Positions 17,703 to 27,410 are shown, counted from the first letter of the stretch. The stretch is 64,000 nt of DNA from CAVTAV01 sp963732795 (GCA_963732795.1 CAVTAV010000011.1:62001-126000); one strand, 5' to 3'. A program made the numbers and translations. The notes: generated by a model from the letters alone, not told the origin.

Positions 17703-19355
17703 ATGAAGAAACACGAGACGAGTGCACGTCGCGCGATGGAGGACATCATTGCGCTCGATGATGACGAATTGGACGAAGTCCAGGCCGATGATGCCGTCCA
17801 GGACCAGCTGAACGGTCTCGACGCGCGACGCCACAGTGCGATCCTGGATGCGCTGCCAGCCGGCGTCGTGGTGGTGGAGTCCGAGACGCTCAAGGTTCTT
17901 TATCTCAACGACGCTTGGCTGAATACCGCACGAAATATCCAAGAGCATAAATTCCTGACGGCGGAAGCCGTCATCGGCACGCCGCTTGACGAGCTCGATC
18001 CCGCAATCGCCGCGAATCGCGATCGGCTGGCCAACCCGCGCTCGCTTCCGACCAAGGTGCAGATCGATATCGGCGGGCGGTCGTTCGACGTGCTCGTTTC
18101 GCATCTCCAGGACTGGCCCGGCGATCCCAATGCCGTGCTGCTCGCCTGGATCGACATCACCACGCGCCACCGCCTGATCTCGCGGTTCCTGCAGATGCTC
18201 GATCATATGCCGTTCGGCGTAATGACGGCCGACGCCACGACCCTCAAGGTCGTTTATAACAACCGCACGAGCGCGGAGCTGCTGCGGCCACTCGAAGATC
18301 ATATCCCCATAACGGTCGACGATATTGTCGGTTCCTCGATCGACGAATTCCACAGCGATGCCGGTCTGCAACGGCAGATCCTAGGTGACCCCACCAAACT
18401 GCCTTATCGCTCTCGGATCGATATCGGGCCGGAGACCTTCGCGCTCACCGCGACCGCCATTGTCGATTCGGACGGCACGTATATCTCGCCGATGGTGACG
18501 CTGGAGCGGGTCACCGATCAGGTGAACCTGATCGACACCTTCGAGAACAATGTCCGCGCGCTTGCAAGCGAGGTGACCGACGCCTCGGTTGCGCTGCGTT
18601 CGACCGCCGAGGCGATGTCGACGAGCGCAAGCGAAAGTGTCGCCGAATCCAAGGCGGTCGCCACCGCTTCCGCGACCGCCGCCGCCAATGTCGATACCGT
18701 CGCCGCGGCAACGGAGGAGCTCACCGCCTCAATCGCCGAGATCAACCAGCGTGTCGTCCAGTCGTCGACGATTGCACGCGATGCGGTCAAGATGGCGGCG
18801 GATACCACGAGCAAGGTCCGGGGCCTGTCGGCAGCGTCCGAAAAGATCGGCGCGGTAATCGATCTCATCCGCACCATCGCCGCCCAAACCAATCTCCTCG
18901 CGCTCAACGCCACCATCGAAGCGGCGCGCGCGGGCGAGGCCGGCAAGGGCTTCGCGGTCGTCGCGTCCGAGGTAAAGAACCTCGCCGCCCAGACCGCAAA
19001 GGCCACCCAGGAGATCGCTCAGCAAGTCTCTGACATTCAGGATGTCATGGCCCACGCGGTCCAGGCGATCGGCCAGATCGAGAGCACGATCAACGAGATC
19101 GACCAGATTTCGGGCTCGATCTCCTCAGCCGTCGCCCAGCAGGGCGGGGCCACCCAGGAGATCAGCGCGAACGTCCAGAGCGCGGCAAGCGGCACCATGG
19201 AGGTGACCGACAAGATCGCCCGCGTCTCGCGATTCTCCGCCGACACCGGCACCCAGGCCGACGCCGTCCTTCAGGCGGCAAAGCACCTGCAGCAGCTCGC
19301 GGAGACGCTCGGGGCGGAGGTCGACAAGTTCTCGACCTCGGTCCAACGGCGCTAG
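17703..19355 (+). CDS. Soluble PAS-containing chemoreceptor (methyl-accepting protein)
   Basis: 550 residues without any membrane-spanning segment or signal peptide. Order: acidic N-terminus (about 1–40); PAS-like domain 1 (about 42–160, ILDALPAGVVVVESETLKVLYLN); PAS-like domain 2 (about 165–285, DHMPFGVMTADATTLKVVYNN); then the MCP signalling coiled coil (about 290–550), with the hairpin tip sequence IRTIAAQTNLLALNATIEAARAGEAGKGFAVVA broken at its middle here for brevity (IAAQTNLLALNATIEA). It would signal to CheA/CheW from the cytoplasm; no che genes lie in the window. The ATG is at 17703. A motA/motB pair is 34 kb away. Confidence 0.9.
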   Translation: MKKHETSARRAMEDIIALDDDELDEVQADDAVQDQLNGLDARRHSAILDALPAGVVVVESETLKVLYLNDAWLNTARNIQEHKFLTAEAVIGTPLDELDPAIAANRDRLANPRSLPTKVQIDIGGRSFDVLVSHLQDWPGDPNAVLLAWIDITTRHRLISRFLQMLDHMPFGVMTADATTLKVVYNNRTSAELLRPLEDHIPITVDDIVGSSIDEFHSDAGLQRQILGDPTKLPYRSRIDIGPETFALTATAIVDSDGTYISPMVTLERVTDQVNLIDTFENNVRALASEVTDASVALRSTAEAMSTSASESVAESKAVATASATAAANVDTVAAATEELTASIAEINQRVVQSSTIARDAVKMAADTTSKVRGLSAASEKIGAVIDLIRTIAAQTNLLALNATIEAARAGEAGKGFAVVASEVKNLAAQTAKATQEIAQQVSDIQDVMAHAVQAIGQIESTINEIDQISGSISSAVAQQGGATQEISANVQSAASGTMEVTDKIARVSRFSADTGTQADAVLQAAKHLQQLAETLGAEVDKFSTSVQRR

Positions 19356-19377
19356 GCCGAAGCGTCCCCGTTCTAGC

Positions 19378-19465
19378 CGTCATGCCAGCGCAGGCTGGCA
19401 TCCAGGCAGCGTCCGACAAACACGCCGGCCCAAACATCCTGGACCCCAGCCGTCGCTGGGATGAC
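19378..19465. repeat. Palindromic intergenic repeat, CGTCATGCCAGC type
   Basis: Starts CGTCATGCCAGCGCAGGCTGG and ends CCCAGCCGTCGCTGGGATGACG (last 7 bases GATGACG at 19459–19465). Both arms are themselves palindromic (CCAGC..GCTGG). It lies between the chemoreceptor stop and the next gene. The copy at 60474 shares the left arm almost exactly. Confidence 0.8.
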
Positions 19466-19511
19466 GGAGCAGGAGGGGGACGGGGCGACGCAACTATGCT
19501 ACCGTCCCCGC

Positions 19512-20330
19512 ATGGTCCGCACCGTGGCCGTCTCGTCCCTGTGTCTTACGCTTCTCGTGCCCGCCATCTCCCGAGCGGGGGCGGCTTCCGCCGCCCTGAA
19601 CGCGCTTGGTGACGGCGGAACGGCGGCCGTCGCGCAGGTCCTTGATGACGGCGCGCTGTCGCTCTCCGACGGCCGGCAGGTTCGCCCGCTCGGCGTCCGT
19701 ATCCCGGCCGACGATCAATGGCGAATACAGGCGGTTGCGGCCGTCGACTCCCTCGTCAAAGGCCATCGCATTGAGTTGAAACTGGATGCGCGCCCCGAGG
19801 ACCGATACGGCCACATCCTCGCCCAAATCGTCACCGATACCGGAACCTGGCTCGAAGCGGCGCTTGTCTCGCGCGGGCTGGCGCAGGTCGAAAGCCGACG
19901 GGATGATCATGCGATGACGCGGGAACTGCTTGATCTCGAAACCGAGGCCCGCGAGGGAGGGAAGGGGCTGTGGCGCGATCCGCGCTATCAGGTGATGTCG
20001 GCGGCAGCAATCGCGGCGGATCCCAGCGGTAAGCTTGACCGCTTCGGCATTGTCGAGGGCAGGGTGGTCGATGTGGCGGATCAATCGAACTGGACCTTCA
20101 TCAATTTCGGCGCCGATTGGCACAAGGATTTCACCATCGCCATCGCTTCCGGAGACCGCCGGCGCCTGCGCGATGCGGGGCTCGATCCCGCCGCCCTCAA
20201 AGGTGCGCGCGTCCGAGTGCGCGGATGGCTAAGGGACTGGAACGGGCCGTTGATCGAGGTCGATCACGCCGAACAGATCGAGCAGCTGGACGGCGCGCCA
20301 ACGCTCGCCGCGCGGGAGGATCCGCGATGA
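19512..20330 (+). CDS. Secreted staphylococcal-nuclease-like protein
   Basis: A signal peptide (MVRTVAVSSLCLTLLVPAIS) is followed by an SNase-type beta barrel: DGGTAAVAQVLDDGALSLSDG, PLGVRIPADDQ, then EDRYGHILAQIV with the RYG motif and ARGLAQV-like SRGLAQVES, ending the core at GKGLWRDPRY. A second OB-like region follows (about 190–270, GIVEGRVVDVADQSNWTFINFG), as in related alphaproteobacterial proteins. Whether it cuts nucleic acid is unclear, because several classical active-site residues are not evident. I chose ATG 19512 over upstream 19461, which lies in the repeat. Its stop overlaps the next ATG (ATGA). Confidence 0.75.
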   Translation: MVRTVAVSSLCLTLLVPAISRAGAASAALNALGDGGTAAVAQVLDDGALSLSDGRQVRPLGVRIPADDQWRIQAVAAVDSLVKGHRIELKLDARPEDRYGHILAQIVTDTGTWLEAALVSRGLAQVESRRDDHAMTRELLDLETEAREGGKGLWRDPRYQVMSAAAIAADPSGKLDRFGIVEGRVVDVADQSNWTFINFGADWHKDFTIAIASGDRRRLRDAGLDPAALKGARVRVRGWLRDWNGPLIEVDHAEQIEQLDGAPTLAAREDPR

Positions 20331-21757
20331 TCGCCCGACGGGCTCTCAGGATCGCCGCCGCACTCGCCCTGCCGCTTGGTCTCGGCTCCTGTCTCACGCC
20401 CTCGCAAGAGCTGGCGCTCGGCGAGCAGCAGCATCCGCAAGTCCTGAAAGAGATGGGCGGCGTTTATGACGATGCCCGGGTCGGCTCCTATGTCGCCGCG
20501 GTCGGCGGCCGGGTCGGGGCGAGTTCGGATATGCCGAACTTGAGTTACACTTTCACGGTCCTCGACACACCGATCGTCAATGCCATGGCGCTGCCGGGCG
20601 GCTATGTCTATGTAACCCGCGGGCTTTTGGCGCTCGCGAACAGCGAGGCGGAGCTCGCCGGCGTGATCGGCCATGAGATCGGCCATGTCACCGCCCATCA
20701 CACGGCCGAGCGCTACAACCGCGCGACGCTCGCCGGGATCTTGAGCGCGGGGCTCGGCGTCGCGACCGGGAGCAGCGCTCTCGGCCAGATCGCGCAGCAG
20801 GGCAGCCAGCTCTATCTCCTCAAATTCTCGCGCGAGCAGGAATACGAGGCCGATGCCCTGGGCGTGAAATATATCGCCCGCTCAGGCTACGACCCGACCG
20901 CCGAGGCCGATTTCCTCCACTCGCTCGACCGCGACAGCAAGCTCAAGGCGTCGCTCGCCGGCGAGGACGCACGCGACCATCAGAGCGATTTCATGTCGAC
21001 CCATCCCCTGACCGCGGATCGCGTCGCCCGGGCCCGCCGCCTCGCGGCCGATACCGGTATCAATGCCAAGGCGCGTCCGCGCGACCGCGCCGACTTTCTC
21101 GACGCCATCGACGGTATCGTCTATGGCGACGAGCCCAAGGACGGCTTCATCCGCGGCCGCACCTTCTCCCATCCGATCCAGAAATTCAGCTTCACCGTCC
21201 CCGAGGGTTTCACCCTGGTCAACTCGGCGGATGCCGTCGGTGCGCGCGACAAGGCGGGCAACGTCGTCGTTTTCGACAGCGCCAAGGAGACGACCGCCCT
21301 GTCGATGCGGGCCTATATCGAGAAGGTTATCGCCGGCCGCGTGGCCCTCCAGGGCCTCGAGGCGATCACCATCAACGGCCTTCCCGCCGCTACCGCTTCG
21401 GCCCGGGTCTCGGGCCAGAATGGCGCGGCCGATTTCCGCCTGATCGCCGTCCGCTTCGATCCCGAGACAGTCTACCGCTTCCAGGTCTTGACCAATACCG
21501 GCGACACGGGGCGTTTGAGCGAACCCTTGCGCCGTATGACCTACAGCTTCCGCAAGCTATCGGACGCCGAAGGCGCCGCCCTCAAGCCCTACCGCCTGCA
21601 TGTCGTGACCGTGAAGCCGGGCGACACGATCCAATCCCTGGCGGCTCAAATGCCCTTCGGCAGCTCCAATGTGGAGCGCTTCCTGGTCCTGAACGGAATC
21701 GACGCAGGGACGCGCCTCTCGCCGGGCCGGCGGGTGAAGATTATCCGAGCGGACTAA
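20327..21757 (+). CDS. M48 family metalloprotease lipoprotein with LysM-like tail
   Basis: The N-terminus has a lipoprotein signal ending LGSCLT. The M48 zinc protease core shows HEIGH at residues 116–120 and the third ligand in EQEYEADALG around 174. A middle domain (FSFTVPEGFTLVNSADA ...) follows, then a C-terminal LysM-like segment (VVTVKPGDTIQSLAAQM ... FLVLNGID). This BepA/LoiP-like arrangement suggests envelope protein quality control. The ATG at 20327 overlaps the stop of the nuclease-like gene, so the two form an operon. The neighbouring gene, facing it, is rpoH, which fits a stress-related neighbourhood. Confidence 0.88.
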   Translation: MIARRALRIAAALALPLGLGSCLTPSQELALGEQQHPQVLKEMGGVYDDARVGSYVAAVGGRVGASSDMPNLSYTFTVLDTPIVNAMALPGGYVYVTRGLLALANSEAELAGVIGHEIGHVTAHHTAERYNRATLAGILSAGLGVATGSSALGQIAQQGSQLYLLKFSREQEYEADALGVKYIARSGYDPTAEADFLHSLDRDSKLKASLAGEDARDHQSDFMSTHPLTADRVARARRLAADTGINAKARPRDRADFLDAIDGIVYGDEPKDGFIRGRTFSHPIQKFSFTVPEGFTLVNSADAVGARDKAGNVVVFDSAKETTALSMRAYIEKVIAGRVALQGLEAITINGLPAATASARVSGQNGAADFRLIAVRFDPETVYRFQVLTNTGDTGRLSEPLRRMTYSFRKLSDAEGAALKPYRLHVVTVKPGDTIQSLAAQMPFGSSNVERFLVLNGIDAGTRLSPGRRVKIIRAD

Positions 21758-21910
21758 TTTGAACGTTACGCAATCCTGTGGATAACCGTCCGGACCGGTC
21801 AATCAATCGTCCGATTATGGTTAACGGGCGCAAGTTTGGCGGGTTTTCATGCTGTCGGAGATAACGAACGGACAAGCCCGCGCGTGACGGAGCAGCGAGG
21901 ATGAATGGAC

Positions 21911-22795
21911 CTACGCCACCGTCAGCCCGGCGTCCCGCGGGTTGCCGACGATGCGGACCACGGCGGCTTTGAGTTTCTTCATCGCCTGATGCTCGATCTG
22001 GCGGACGCGTTCCTTGCTGATGCCGAACTGCTCGCCAAGGATCGCGAGGGTGGCCGAATTTTCACTCAGGCGCCGGGCGCGGATGATGGTCGCTTCGCGT
22101 TCGCTGAGGCTCTGCATGGCTTGATTTAGCCAGACCTGGTAGCGCGCGGAATCTTCGGAATCCTGGACAGTCTCCTCCGGAAGCGGGCGCTCGTCCGACA
22201 GAAGATCCATCCATTCGCCGTCGCCCTCGGCGCTGATCGGCGTGTTCAGGGACTGGTCGAGTTCGGTCAGCCGGGCCTCCATGGCCTCGACATCCGTGAC
22301 CCGGACATGGAGCTGGCGGGCGATCTCGAGCTTGGATTCGCGGCTCAAGCGCCCGTCGCCGCTGTCGATCTTGGCCCTGAGACGCCTGAGATTGAAGAAC
22401 AGCGTCTTATGGGCGGCCGTGGTGCCGGTCCTCACGATCGACCAGTTACGCAGGATGAAATCCTGGATCGCCGAGCGGATCCACCAACTTGCATAGGTCG
22501 AGAAGCGGATTTCGCGTTCCGGCTCGAAGCGCTGGGCCGCCTGCATCAGGCCGATATTGCCTTCCTGGACGAGGTCGCCCATCGACAGGCCGTAATTGCG
22601 GTAGCGCGCGCCGATGCTGACCACGAGGCGGAGATAGGAGGTGATGAGCTCGTGCAGCGCCTTGACGTCGCCTTTCTCGCGCCAACGCCAAGCGAGCTCG
22701 AACTCATGATTCTTTTCGAGGAGAGGGGCCGCCATCGCGCTCCGGACGTAGCGCCGGTTCGCGTGGGCCGCGGGAGATGTGACTGCGTGGGCCAT
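21911..22795 (-). CDS. rpoH: RNA polymerase heat-shock sigma factor RpoH
   Basis: 294 residues with sigma region 2 (RLVVSIGARYRNYGLSMGDLVQEGNIGLMQA, core binding, given here only as GDLVQEGNIGLMQA), the region 2.4 STYASWWIRSAIQDFI, the RpoH box around residue 130 (HKTLFFNLRRLR) and region 4 (LGEQFGISKERVRQIEHQAMKKL). It directs transcription of heat-shock genes. The ATG at 22795 is followed directly by typical RpoH sequence; a second ATG at MAAPLLEKN is possible. It lies downstream of carD and fdxA on the same strand. Confidence 0.92.
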   Translation of the reverse strand: MAHAVTSPAAHANRRYVRSAMAAPLLEKNHEFELAWRWREKGDVKALHELITSYLRLVVSIGARYRNYGLSMGDLVQEGNIGLMQAAQRFEPEREIRFSTYASWWIRSAIQDFILRNWSIVRTGTTAAHKTLFFNLRRLRAKIDSGDGRLSRESKLEIARQLHVRVTDVEAMEARLTELDQSLNTPISAEGDGEWMDLLSDERPLPEETVQDSEDSARYQVWLNQAMQSLSEREATIIRARRLSENSATLAILGEQFGISKERVRQIEHQAMKKLKAAVVRIVGNPRDAGLTVA

Positions 22796-23047
22796 CGTTT
22801 CGATCCTTGCCTCTCAGCTAAAACGCTGCCGAGGGTGAGACTGTTCCGAAACCGCCGAGACGCCGCCCTGCCTGCTTCTAGCGAATTTATCGGCCCGTAA
22901 TGCGATACGTGGGCCTTTGTTTGGTCGTTCTTTAGAGCCCTCCTAAGGAGCGATGGTGGCAAAAATAGGGCATCGACCGATCAACACTATTTTATTCAAA
23001 TCTTGCCGAGTCATTAATGAGAAGAAAGGTCTAGCTCAAAATAACAA

Positions 23048-23070
23048 GGGGGTGACCTATGGTCACCCCC
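23048..23070 (-). terminator. Intrinsic terminator of carD
   Basis: A perfect 10-bp stem, GGGGGTGACC / GGTCACCCCC, with a three-base loop. On the reverse strand it is followed by TTGTTATTTT. It sits 24 bases past the carD stop, so it should end the carD transcript before rpoH. The remaining 250 bases up to rpoH hold no gene that I can see and should contain the rpoH promoter. Confidence 0.85.
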
Positions 23071-23094
23071 TCGAAAAGCCTCGGAAACGCGGTT

Positions 23095-23607
23095 CTACGC
23101 GGCCTGCAGCACCTGCTCCAGCCGGGCGATCGCGGCCGTGTCGTCGATCTTCTCGACGGCGGCAACCTCGCGCGCCAGACGGTCCAGCGCCGCCTCGTAG
23201 ATCTGGCGCTCGCTATAGGACTGCTCGGGCTGGTCGCTCTTGCGGAACAGATCGCGCACGACCTCCGCGATCGAGATCGGGTCGCCGGAATTGATCTTGG
23301 CTTCGTATTCCTGGGCGCGGCGGCTCCACATGGTCCGCTTCACCCGGGCGCGACCCTTCAGCGTCTTGATCGCGTCGTCAAGCTTCGAGCGACTCGAGAG
23401 CTTGCGCATTCCGATCGCGAGCGCCTTCTTGGTCGGCACCCGGAGCGTCATCTTCTCCTTCTCGAACTCGATAATGAAGAGCTCGAGCTTGGCGCCGGCG
23501 ATTTCCTGATTCTCCTGGCCGATGATCCGGCCGACGCCGTGCGCCGGATAGACGATGAAGTCTCCGGTCGAAAACCCCTTTTCCTTGTCTTGAGCTTTTG
23601 CGGTCAT
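23095..23607 (-). CDS. carD: CarD/CdnL-family RNA polymerase-binding regulator
   Basis: 170 residues. The N-terminal RNA-polymerase interaction domain reads FSTGDFIVYPAHGVGRIIGQE, then the beta-rich KLELFIIEFEKEKMTLRVP; the C-terminal helical domain includes WSRRAQEYEAKINSGDP and EVVRDLFRK. CarD proteins stabilise open complexes, often at rRNA and stress promoters. The order fdxA, carD, rpoH on one strand is common in alphaproteobacteria (from memory of the group). No frameshift. Confidence 0.92.
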   Translation of the reverse strand: MTAKAQDKEKGFSTGDFIVYPAHGVGRIIGQENQEIAGAKLELFIIEFEKEKMTLRVPTKKALAIGMRKLSSRSKLDDAIKTLKGRARVKRTMWSRRAQEYEAKINSGDPISIAEVVRDLFRKSDQPEQSYSERQIYEAALDRLAREVAAVEKIDDTAAIARLEQVLQAA

Positions 23608-24021
23608 ATAAGTCCTTGTAGAGTCTTAGAGTTCAGCGCGTTGTTTCTTGCCCGCCGAGAAGCGCAAAACCCCACTCACCTCGCCCAATCCTGCAAGCCG
23701 TAGAAACCGTGTTCACAGGTGACGTCTGAGGTCAGTCTGGTCTTCGAAGTGGAGGATCCGCGATCCTTGGTCTGTGGGTCTACTGCCCACCGTTTGAAAG
23801 AAGCGTGAAACAAATATAACACACCGGCCATGCAAAAGACAGCCTACGCACACGCGAAAATCGTCTATGGCGCTCAATCATGGGGCGGCATCGCAACACT
23901 TCAGGCTCGCCCGCGACCAACTCTAAAGCCGGCTCCGACCCCGTTGGTGGGGCAGGTAGTTAGTTTATATAGTGCGGTACGGGAGGTTTTCACCCCCCCC
24001 CCCGCTGGGCGGCTACAGCCC
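23608..24021. other. Intergenic region with an 11-C tract
   Basis: These 414 bases between fdxA and carD contain no gene that I can support. Notable is a run of 11 C at 23993–24003, just beyond the fdxA stop on the reverse strand, after a CGGGAGGTTTTCA sequence. The part next to carD is A/T-richer and should contain its promoter. Confidence 0.5.
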
Positions 24022-24360
24022 TCAGTCGCCTTCGCCGGGCTCGGCGCTAAAGTATTTCTCGAACTTGCCCTCTTCACCCTTGTGCTCGTCGGCGTCGGCC
24101 GGGGCGTCTTTCTTTTGGGTGATGTTGGGCCATTTCTTGGCGTATTCGGCGTTCACGTCGAGCCACTTGTCGAGGCCGCCCTCGGTGTCGGGCACGATGG
24201 CTTCGGGCGGGCATTCGGGCTCGCAGACGCCGCAATCGATGCATTCGTCGGGATGGATGACGAGCATGTTCTCGCCCTCGTAGAAGCAGTCCACCGGGCA
24301 GACCTCTACGCAATCCATATATTTGCACTTGATGCACGCTTCGGTAACGACGTAGGTCAT
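24022..24360 (-). CDS. fdxA: 7Fe ferredoxin FdxA
   Basis: 112 residues opening with TYVVTEACIKCKYMDCVEVCPVD, whose cysteine spacing binds the 3Fe-4S cluster together with one cysteine of the second motif, and then CIDCGVCEPECPPEAI for the 4Fe-4S cluster. The C-terminal 50 residues are charged, as in FdxA proteins. It is a small cytoplasmic electron carrier. It lies upstream of carD on the same strand, separated by 414 bases. Confidence 0.93.
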   Translation of the reverse strand: MTYVVTEACIKCKYMDCVEVCPVDCFYEGENMLVIHPDECIDCGVCEPECPPEAIVPDTEGGLDKWLDVNAEYAKKWPNITQKKDAPADADEHKGEEGKFEKYFSAEPGEGD

Positions 24361-24467
24361 GTTGTCTCCTTACGCTCCCGATGGCGCCTCGCCGCGCCGG
24401 AACGACTGCCGGGCATCGGCGCTGATCGCCTCAACTGTAGGGCCAGATGGAAAGGCCGCGTTCCCCC

Positions 24468-24932
24468 TCAATCGTCGATGCCCAACCGCTGCATCGCGCG
24501 CTTCCGGGCAGCACCATTATCGCGATCCGCGACGTAGATCAAGCCGCCAATCCGGCGCATCAGATTGGCCTCGTAATCGTCGAGCCGGCCGTCGGCGAAG
24601 ACGACTTCCCAAAGCATCTCCATAACCTCGATGCGCTCGGCCTCGTCGAAGCGTTCCTTGATGATGCGGGTGAAGCGGAGGAGGTTGTTGGTGTCGTCAT
24701 GCGCGGCCTCGGCCCGCTGGATCAGGGTCTCGGCCTCGTCCTCTGTCAGATCGAAGCGTTCCTGGGAGATATCGGCGATCGCGCGGCGCTCCACGGCCTC
24801 GAAATTGCCGTCCAAAGTGGCCGCCTCGACCATCAGCGCGGCGGCGGCGACATATTTCTCGTCGGCCTTGGAGAACGACGCCTCATCCCGGGCTTCATCC
24901 AGGCCGAGGAACGCGAGAACACGATTGATCAT
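24468..24932 (-). CDS. TerB-like helical protein
   Basis: 154 residues, all helical in appearance, with the TerB/TerB-like pattern of acidic helices: AAALMVEAATLDGNFEAVERRAI, then RIIKERFDEAERIEVMEMLWEVVFADGRLDDYEANLMRRI (quoted here only as MLWEVVFADGRLDDYE). The two 'A(T/D)DGxxxxxE' segments resemble the metal-binding motifs of TerB. TerB-like proteins are often linked to envelope stress, but stand-alone members such as this one have no settled function. It is upstream of fdxA on the same strand, 107 bases away. Confidence 0.75.
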   Translation of the reverse strand: MINRVLAFLGLDEARDEASFSKADEKYVAAAALMVEAATLDGNFEAVERRAIADISQERFDLTEDEAETLIQRAEAAHDDTNNLLRFTRIIKERFDEAERIEVMEMLWEVVFADGRLDDYEANLMRRIGGLIYVADRDNGAARKRAMQRLGIDD

Positions 24933-25076
24933 GGCCTCGGTATAGCATCATATTTTCGCGAGACAAACGCGGGCGGCCGCGCGGTTACTGGATTTTGACG
25001 GCTTTTCGCCCAAAAATAGGCCGAGTTTCCAATTAGAAACGAGCCGATCAGGCGGGGTTTGGAAGGTCGCGGACGG

Positions 25077-25904
25077 GTGAGTAGAACGGAGCGGATAGCA
25101 GGCCCGACGGTGCTGGTGACGGATTCGGGCGTGGGCGGTTTGAGCGTCGTGCGGGCGATCCGCGCCGCGCTTCCCGGTGTGAGGCTGATCTATCTCGCGG
25201 ATAACGCGGCTTTCCCTTATGGCCGGCTGGCGCCCTCGGTCCTGATCGAGCGGCTGACCGGCATCGCGGCCGGCCTCGTCAAGAACTACCGCTGCGATGC
25301 CATGGTGGTCGCCTGCAATACGGCAAGTACCGTAGCGCTTGAGGCCCTGCGCAAGGCGCTTACGATCCCCGTGGTCGGGACGGTGCCGGCGATCAAGACG
25401 GCGGGGGCGGTGTCGAAATCTCGGGTGATCGGTTTGCTGGCCACCCAGGCGACGGTAAGCGGGCCCTATATCCACGATTTGATTGAGAAATTCGCCTCGG
25501 ATTGCGAGGTGGTCAAGATCGGCTCGCCCGATCTCGCCGCCATGGCCGAGGACTTCGCGCGCGGCAAATCGCCCGATCAAGCGCGGCTCAAAGAGATTTT
25601 GGCCCCGTTTTTCGGGCGAGGCGCGCCGCCCGTCGACGCGGTTGTCCTCGGTTGCACCCATTATCCGCTGATCGTGGACGATCTGCGCGCGGCCGGGCCC
25701 GAGAACGTCATGTGGCTCGATCCCGCCGCGGCGATCGCGGATCGGCTCAAAACAGTGCTCGGGAGCCCGGAAGGCGTCGAAAAAGGCCAAGATCGCGCGT
25801 TTTTTACAGATCCGGCGACGGATTTGGACGCCGTTCGCGATTTTTTCGCTCAGTTCGGCTTCTTTGATCTCGGAATTCTCAAAGCCAGGGAAGCCGTCTC
25901 GTGA
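25077..25904 (+). CDS. murI: Glutamate racemase MurI
   Basis: Converts L- to D-glutamate for peptidoglycan. Motifs: VLVTDSGVGGLSV with the first acid, first catalytic Cys in VVACNTAST, and the second in VVLGCTHYPL. About 275 residues. I prefer GTG 25077, with GGAAGG ten bases upstream, over the TTG at 25059. Its stop overlaps the GTG start of the next gene (GTGA), so the two are translationally coupled. No frameshift. Confidence 0.92.
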   Translation: MSRTERIAGPTVLVTDSGVGGLSVVRAIRAALPGVRLIYLADNAAFPYGRLAPSVLIERLTGIAAGLVKNYRCDAMVVACNTASTVALEALRKALTIPVVGTVPAIKTAGAVSKSRVIGLLATQATVSGPYIHDLIEKFASDCEVVKIGSPDLAAMAEDFARGKSPDQARLKEILAPFFGRGAPPVDAVVLGCTHYPLIVDDLRAAGPENVMWLDPAAAIADRLKTVLGSPEGVEKGQDRAFFTDPATDLDAVRDFFAQFGFFDLGILKAREAVS

Positions 25905-26465
25905 CCGACATTCCGACGCTCTCCACCGAACGCCTCCGGCTTCGGCCCTGGACCGATGCGGATATGGTCCCGTTCGCGGCGATCAATGCCGATCCCCGGG
26001 TCATGGAATTCTTGGGGCCGGTCATGGGCCGGACCGCAAGCGACGAAGTCGTCGCGCGCATCCGGGGCGAGTTCGACGAGCTCGGTTTCGGGCTATGGGC
26101 GGCGGAAATGCCGGGCGTGGCCCCGTTCATCGGCTTTATCGGCTTGACCTCGGTGAAATGGTCGCCGCTCGCGCCCGCGGTCGAGATCGGCTGGCGGCTC
26201 GCTTATGACTACTGGGGAAAGGGGCTGGCCTCCGAAGGCGCCCGCGAGGCCATGCGCTTCGCCTTCGAGACTTTGGAGCTCGATGAGTTGATCGCCTTCA
26301 CGACCGTCGCCAACCGGCGCTCGCGGCGGGTGATGGAGCGGATCGGCATGAGTCGTGACCCGGCACGGGATTTCGATCATCCGCAGTTGAAGCCGGATGA
26401 TCCGCTCAGGCCGCATGTCATCTATGCTCGCAGCAGGGCCGATTGGCAGGTGTCGAGCGGTCTAA
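25901..26465 (+). CDS. GNAT-family N-acetyltransferase (RimJ-like), probable C-terminal frameshift
   Basis: The sequence TERLRLRPWTDADMVPFAAIN is typical of RimJ/RimL-type acetyltransferases; the acetyl-CoA loop is in YDYWGKGLASEGAREAM and the core ends VANRRSRRVMERIGM, then HVIYARSRADW. The open frame runs on to 26986 without family-like sequence, antisense to argC. A one-base indel between about 26440 and 26460 would give a stop at 26463–26465, the usual position, so I end it there. The GTG start overlaps the murI stop. The substrate is unknown; small metabolites or a protein N-terminus are possible. Confidence 0.78.
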
Positions 26466-27410
26466 AGCCCCAAATCCTCCGACACGCCGAGCATGAGGTT
26501 CATGTTCTGGACGGCCGCGCCGGAGGCGCCCTTTGCCCAGGTTGTCGAGCACGCAGACCAGAAGCGCGTGGCCGTGCTTGTCGTTGGCGAACACATAGAG
26601 ATCGACATAGTTCGTGTCGTTCAGATAGTCGGCGGCGACCCGGGTCGAGGAGGCGTTCTCCTGCAGCGGCTGAACGCGCACGAAGCGGCAGCCGGCATAG
26701 CAGTCGGCCAGCGTCTCATGGATGCGCGCGGCCGTCGTGCCCTCGCCGCAAAGATCGAGAAAGAGCGGAATCTCGCCGATCATGCCCTGGCGGAACTTGC
26801 CGACGCTCGGCAGCAGGATCGGCCGCCGCGACAGCCCCGAATGGATCTGGAGCTCGGGGATATGCTTGTGCTCCAGCCCGAGGCCGTAGATGTGGTGGGG
26901 GGCGGCATAGACGCCCTGCGGCTCGGATGCCTCGAACGCCTCGATCATCTGCCGGCCGCCGCCGGTATAGCCTGAGACCGCGTTGATCGTGGCCGGATAG
27001 TCCGCCGGCAAGAGGCCCGCGGCGACCAACGGCCTTAAGAACAGGATCGGCCCGGTGGGATAGCAGCCGGGATTTGCGACCCGCCGCGACCCGGCGATCC
27101 GGGCCGCGTGGTCCGGGCTCATCTCGGGCAGGCCATAGGTCCAGTCGGGATCGGTCCGGTGCGCCGTCGAGGCATCGATGACCTTTACCGAGTTGCTTTC
27201 GATCAGCCCGACGGACTCGATCGCCGCAGCGTCCGGCAGACAGAGGATGGCGAGATCGGCCTTGTTCAGGAACTCGGCCCGCGCCGCCGGATCCTTCCGA
27301 TGGGCCTCGTCCGGCCGAATCACCTCAATATCCGGCCGCTTCGCGAGGCGGGCCGCGATCTGAAGGCCGGTGGTCCCGGCATTGCCGTCGATGAATACTT
27401 TGGCGGTCAT
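26462..27410 (-). CDS. argC: N-acetyl-gamma-glutamyl-phosphate reductase ArgC (frameshift near C-terminus)
   Basis: The third step of arginine synthesis. It starts MTAKVFIDGNAGTTGLQIAAR (nucleotide-binding), with catalytic Cys in VANPGCYPTGPI and SGYTGGGRQMIE, then HKHIPELQIHSGL. The short N-terminus and overall 310-residue size match the ArgC type 2 form. The visible frame ends wrongly after NLGKG; removing one G near 26535 restores GASGAAVQNMNLMLGVSEDL and a stop at 26462–26464. Its end abuts the convergent GNAT gene. Confidence 0.9.
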
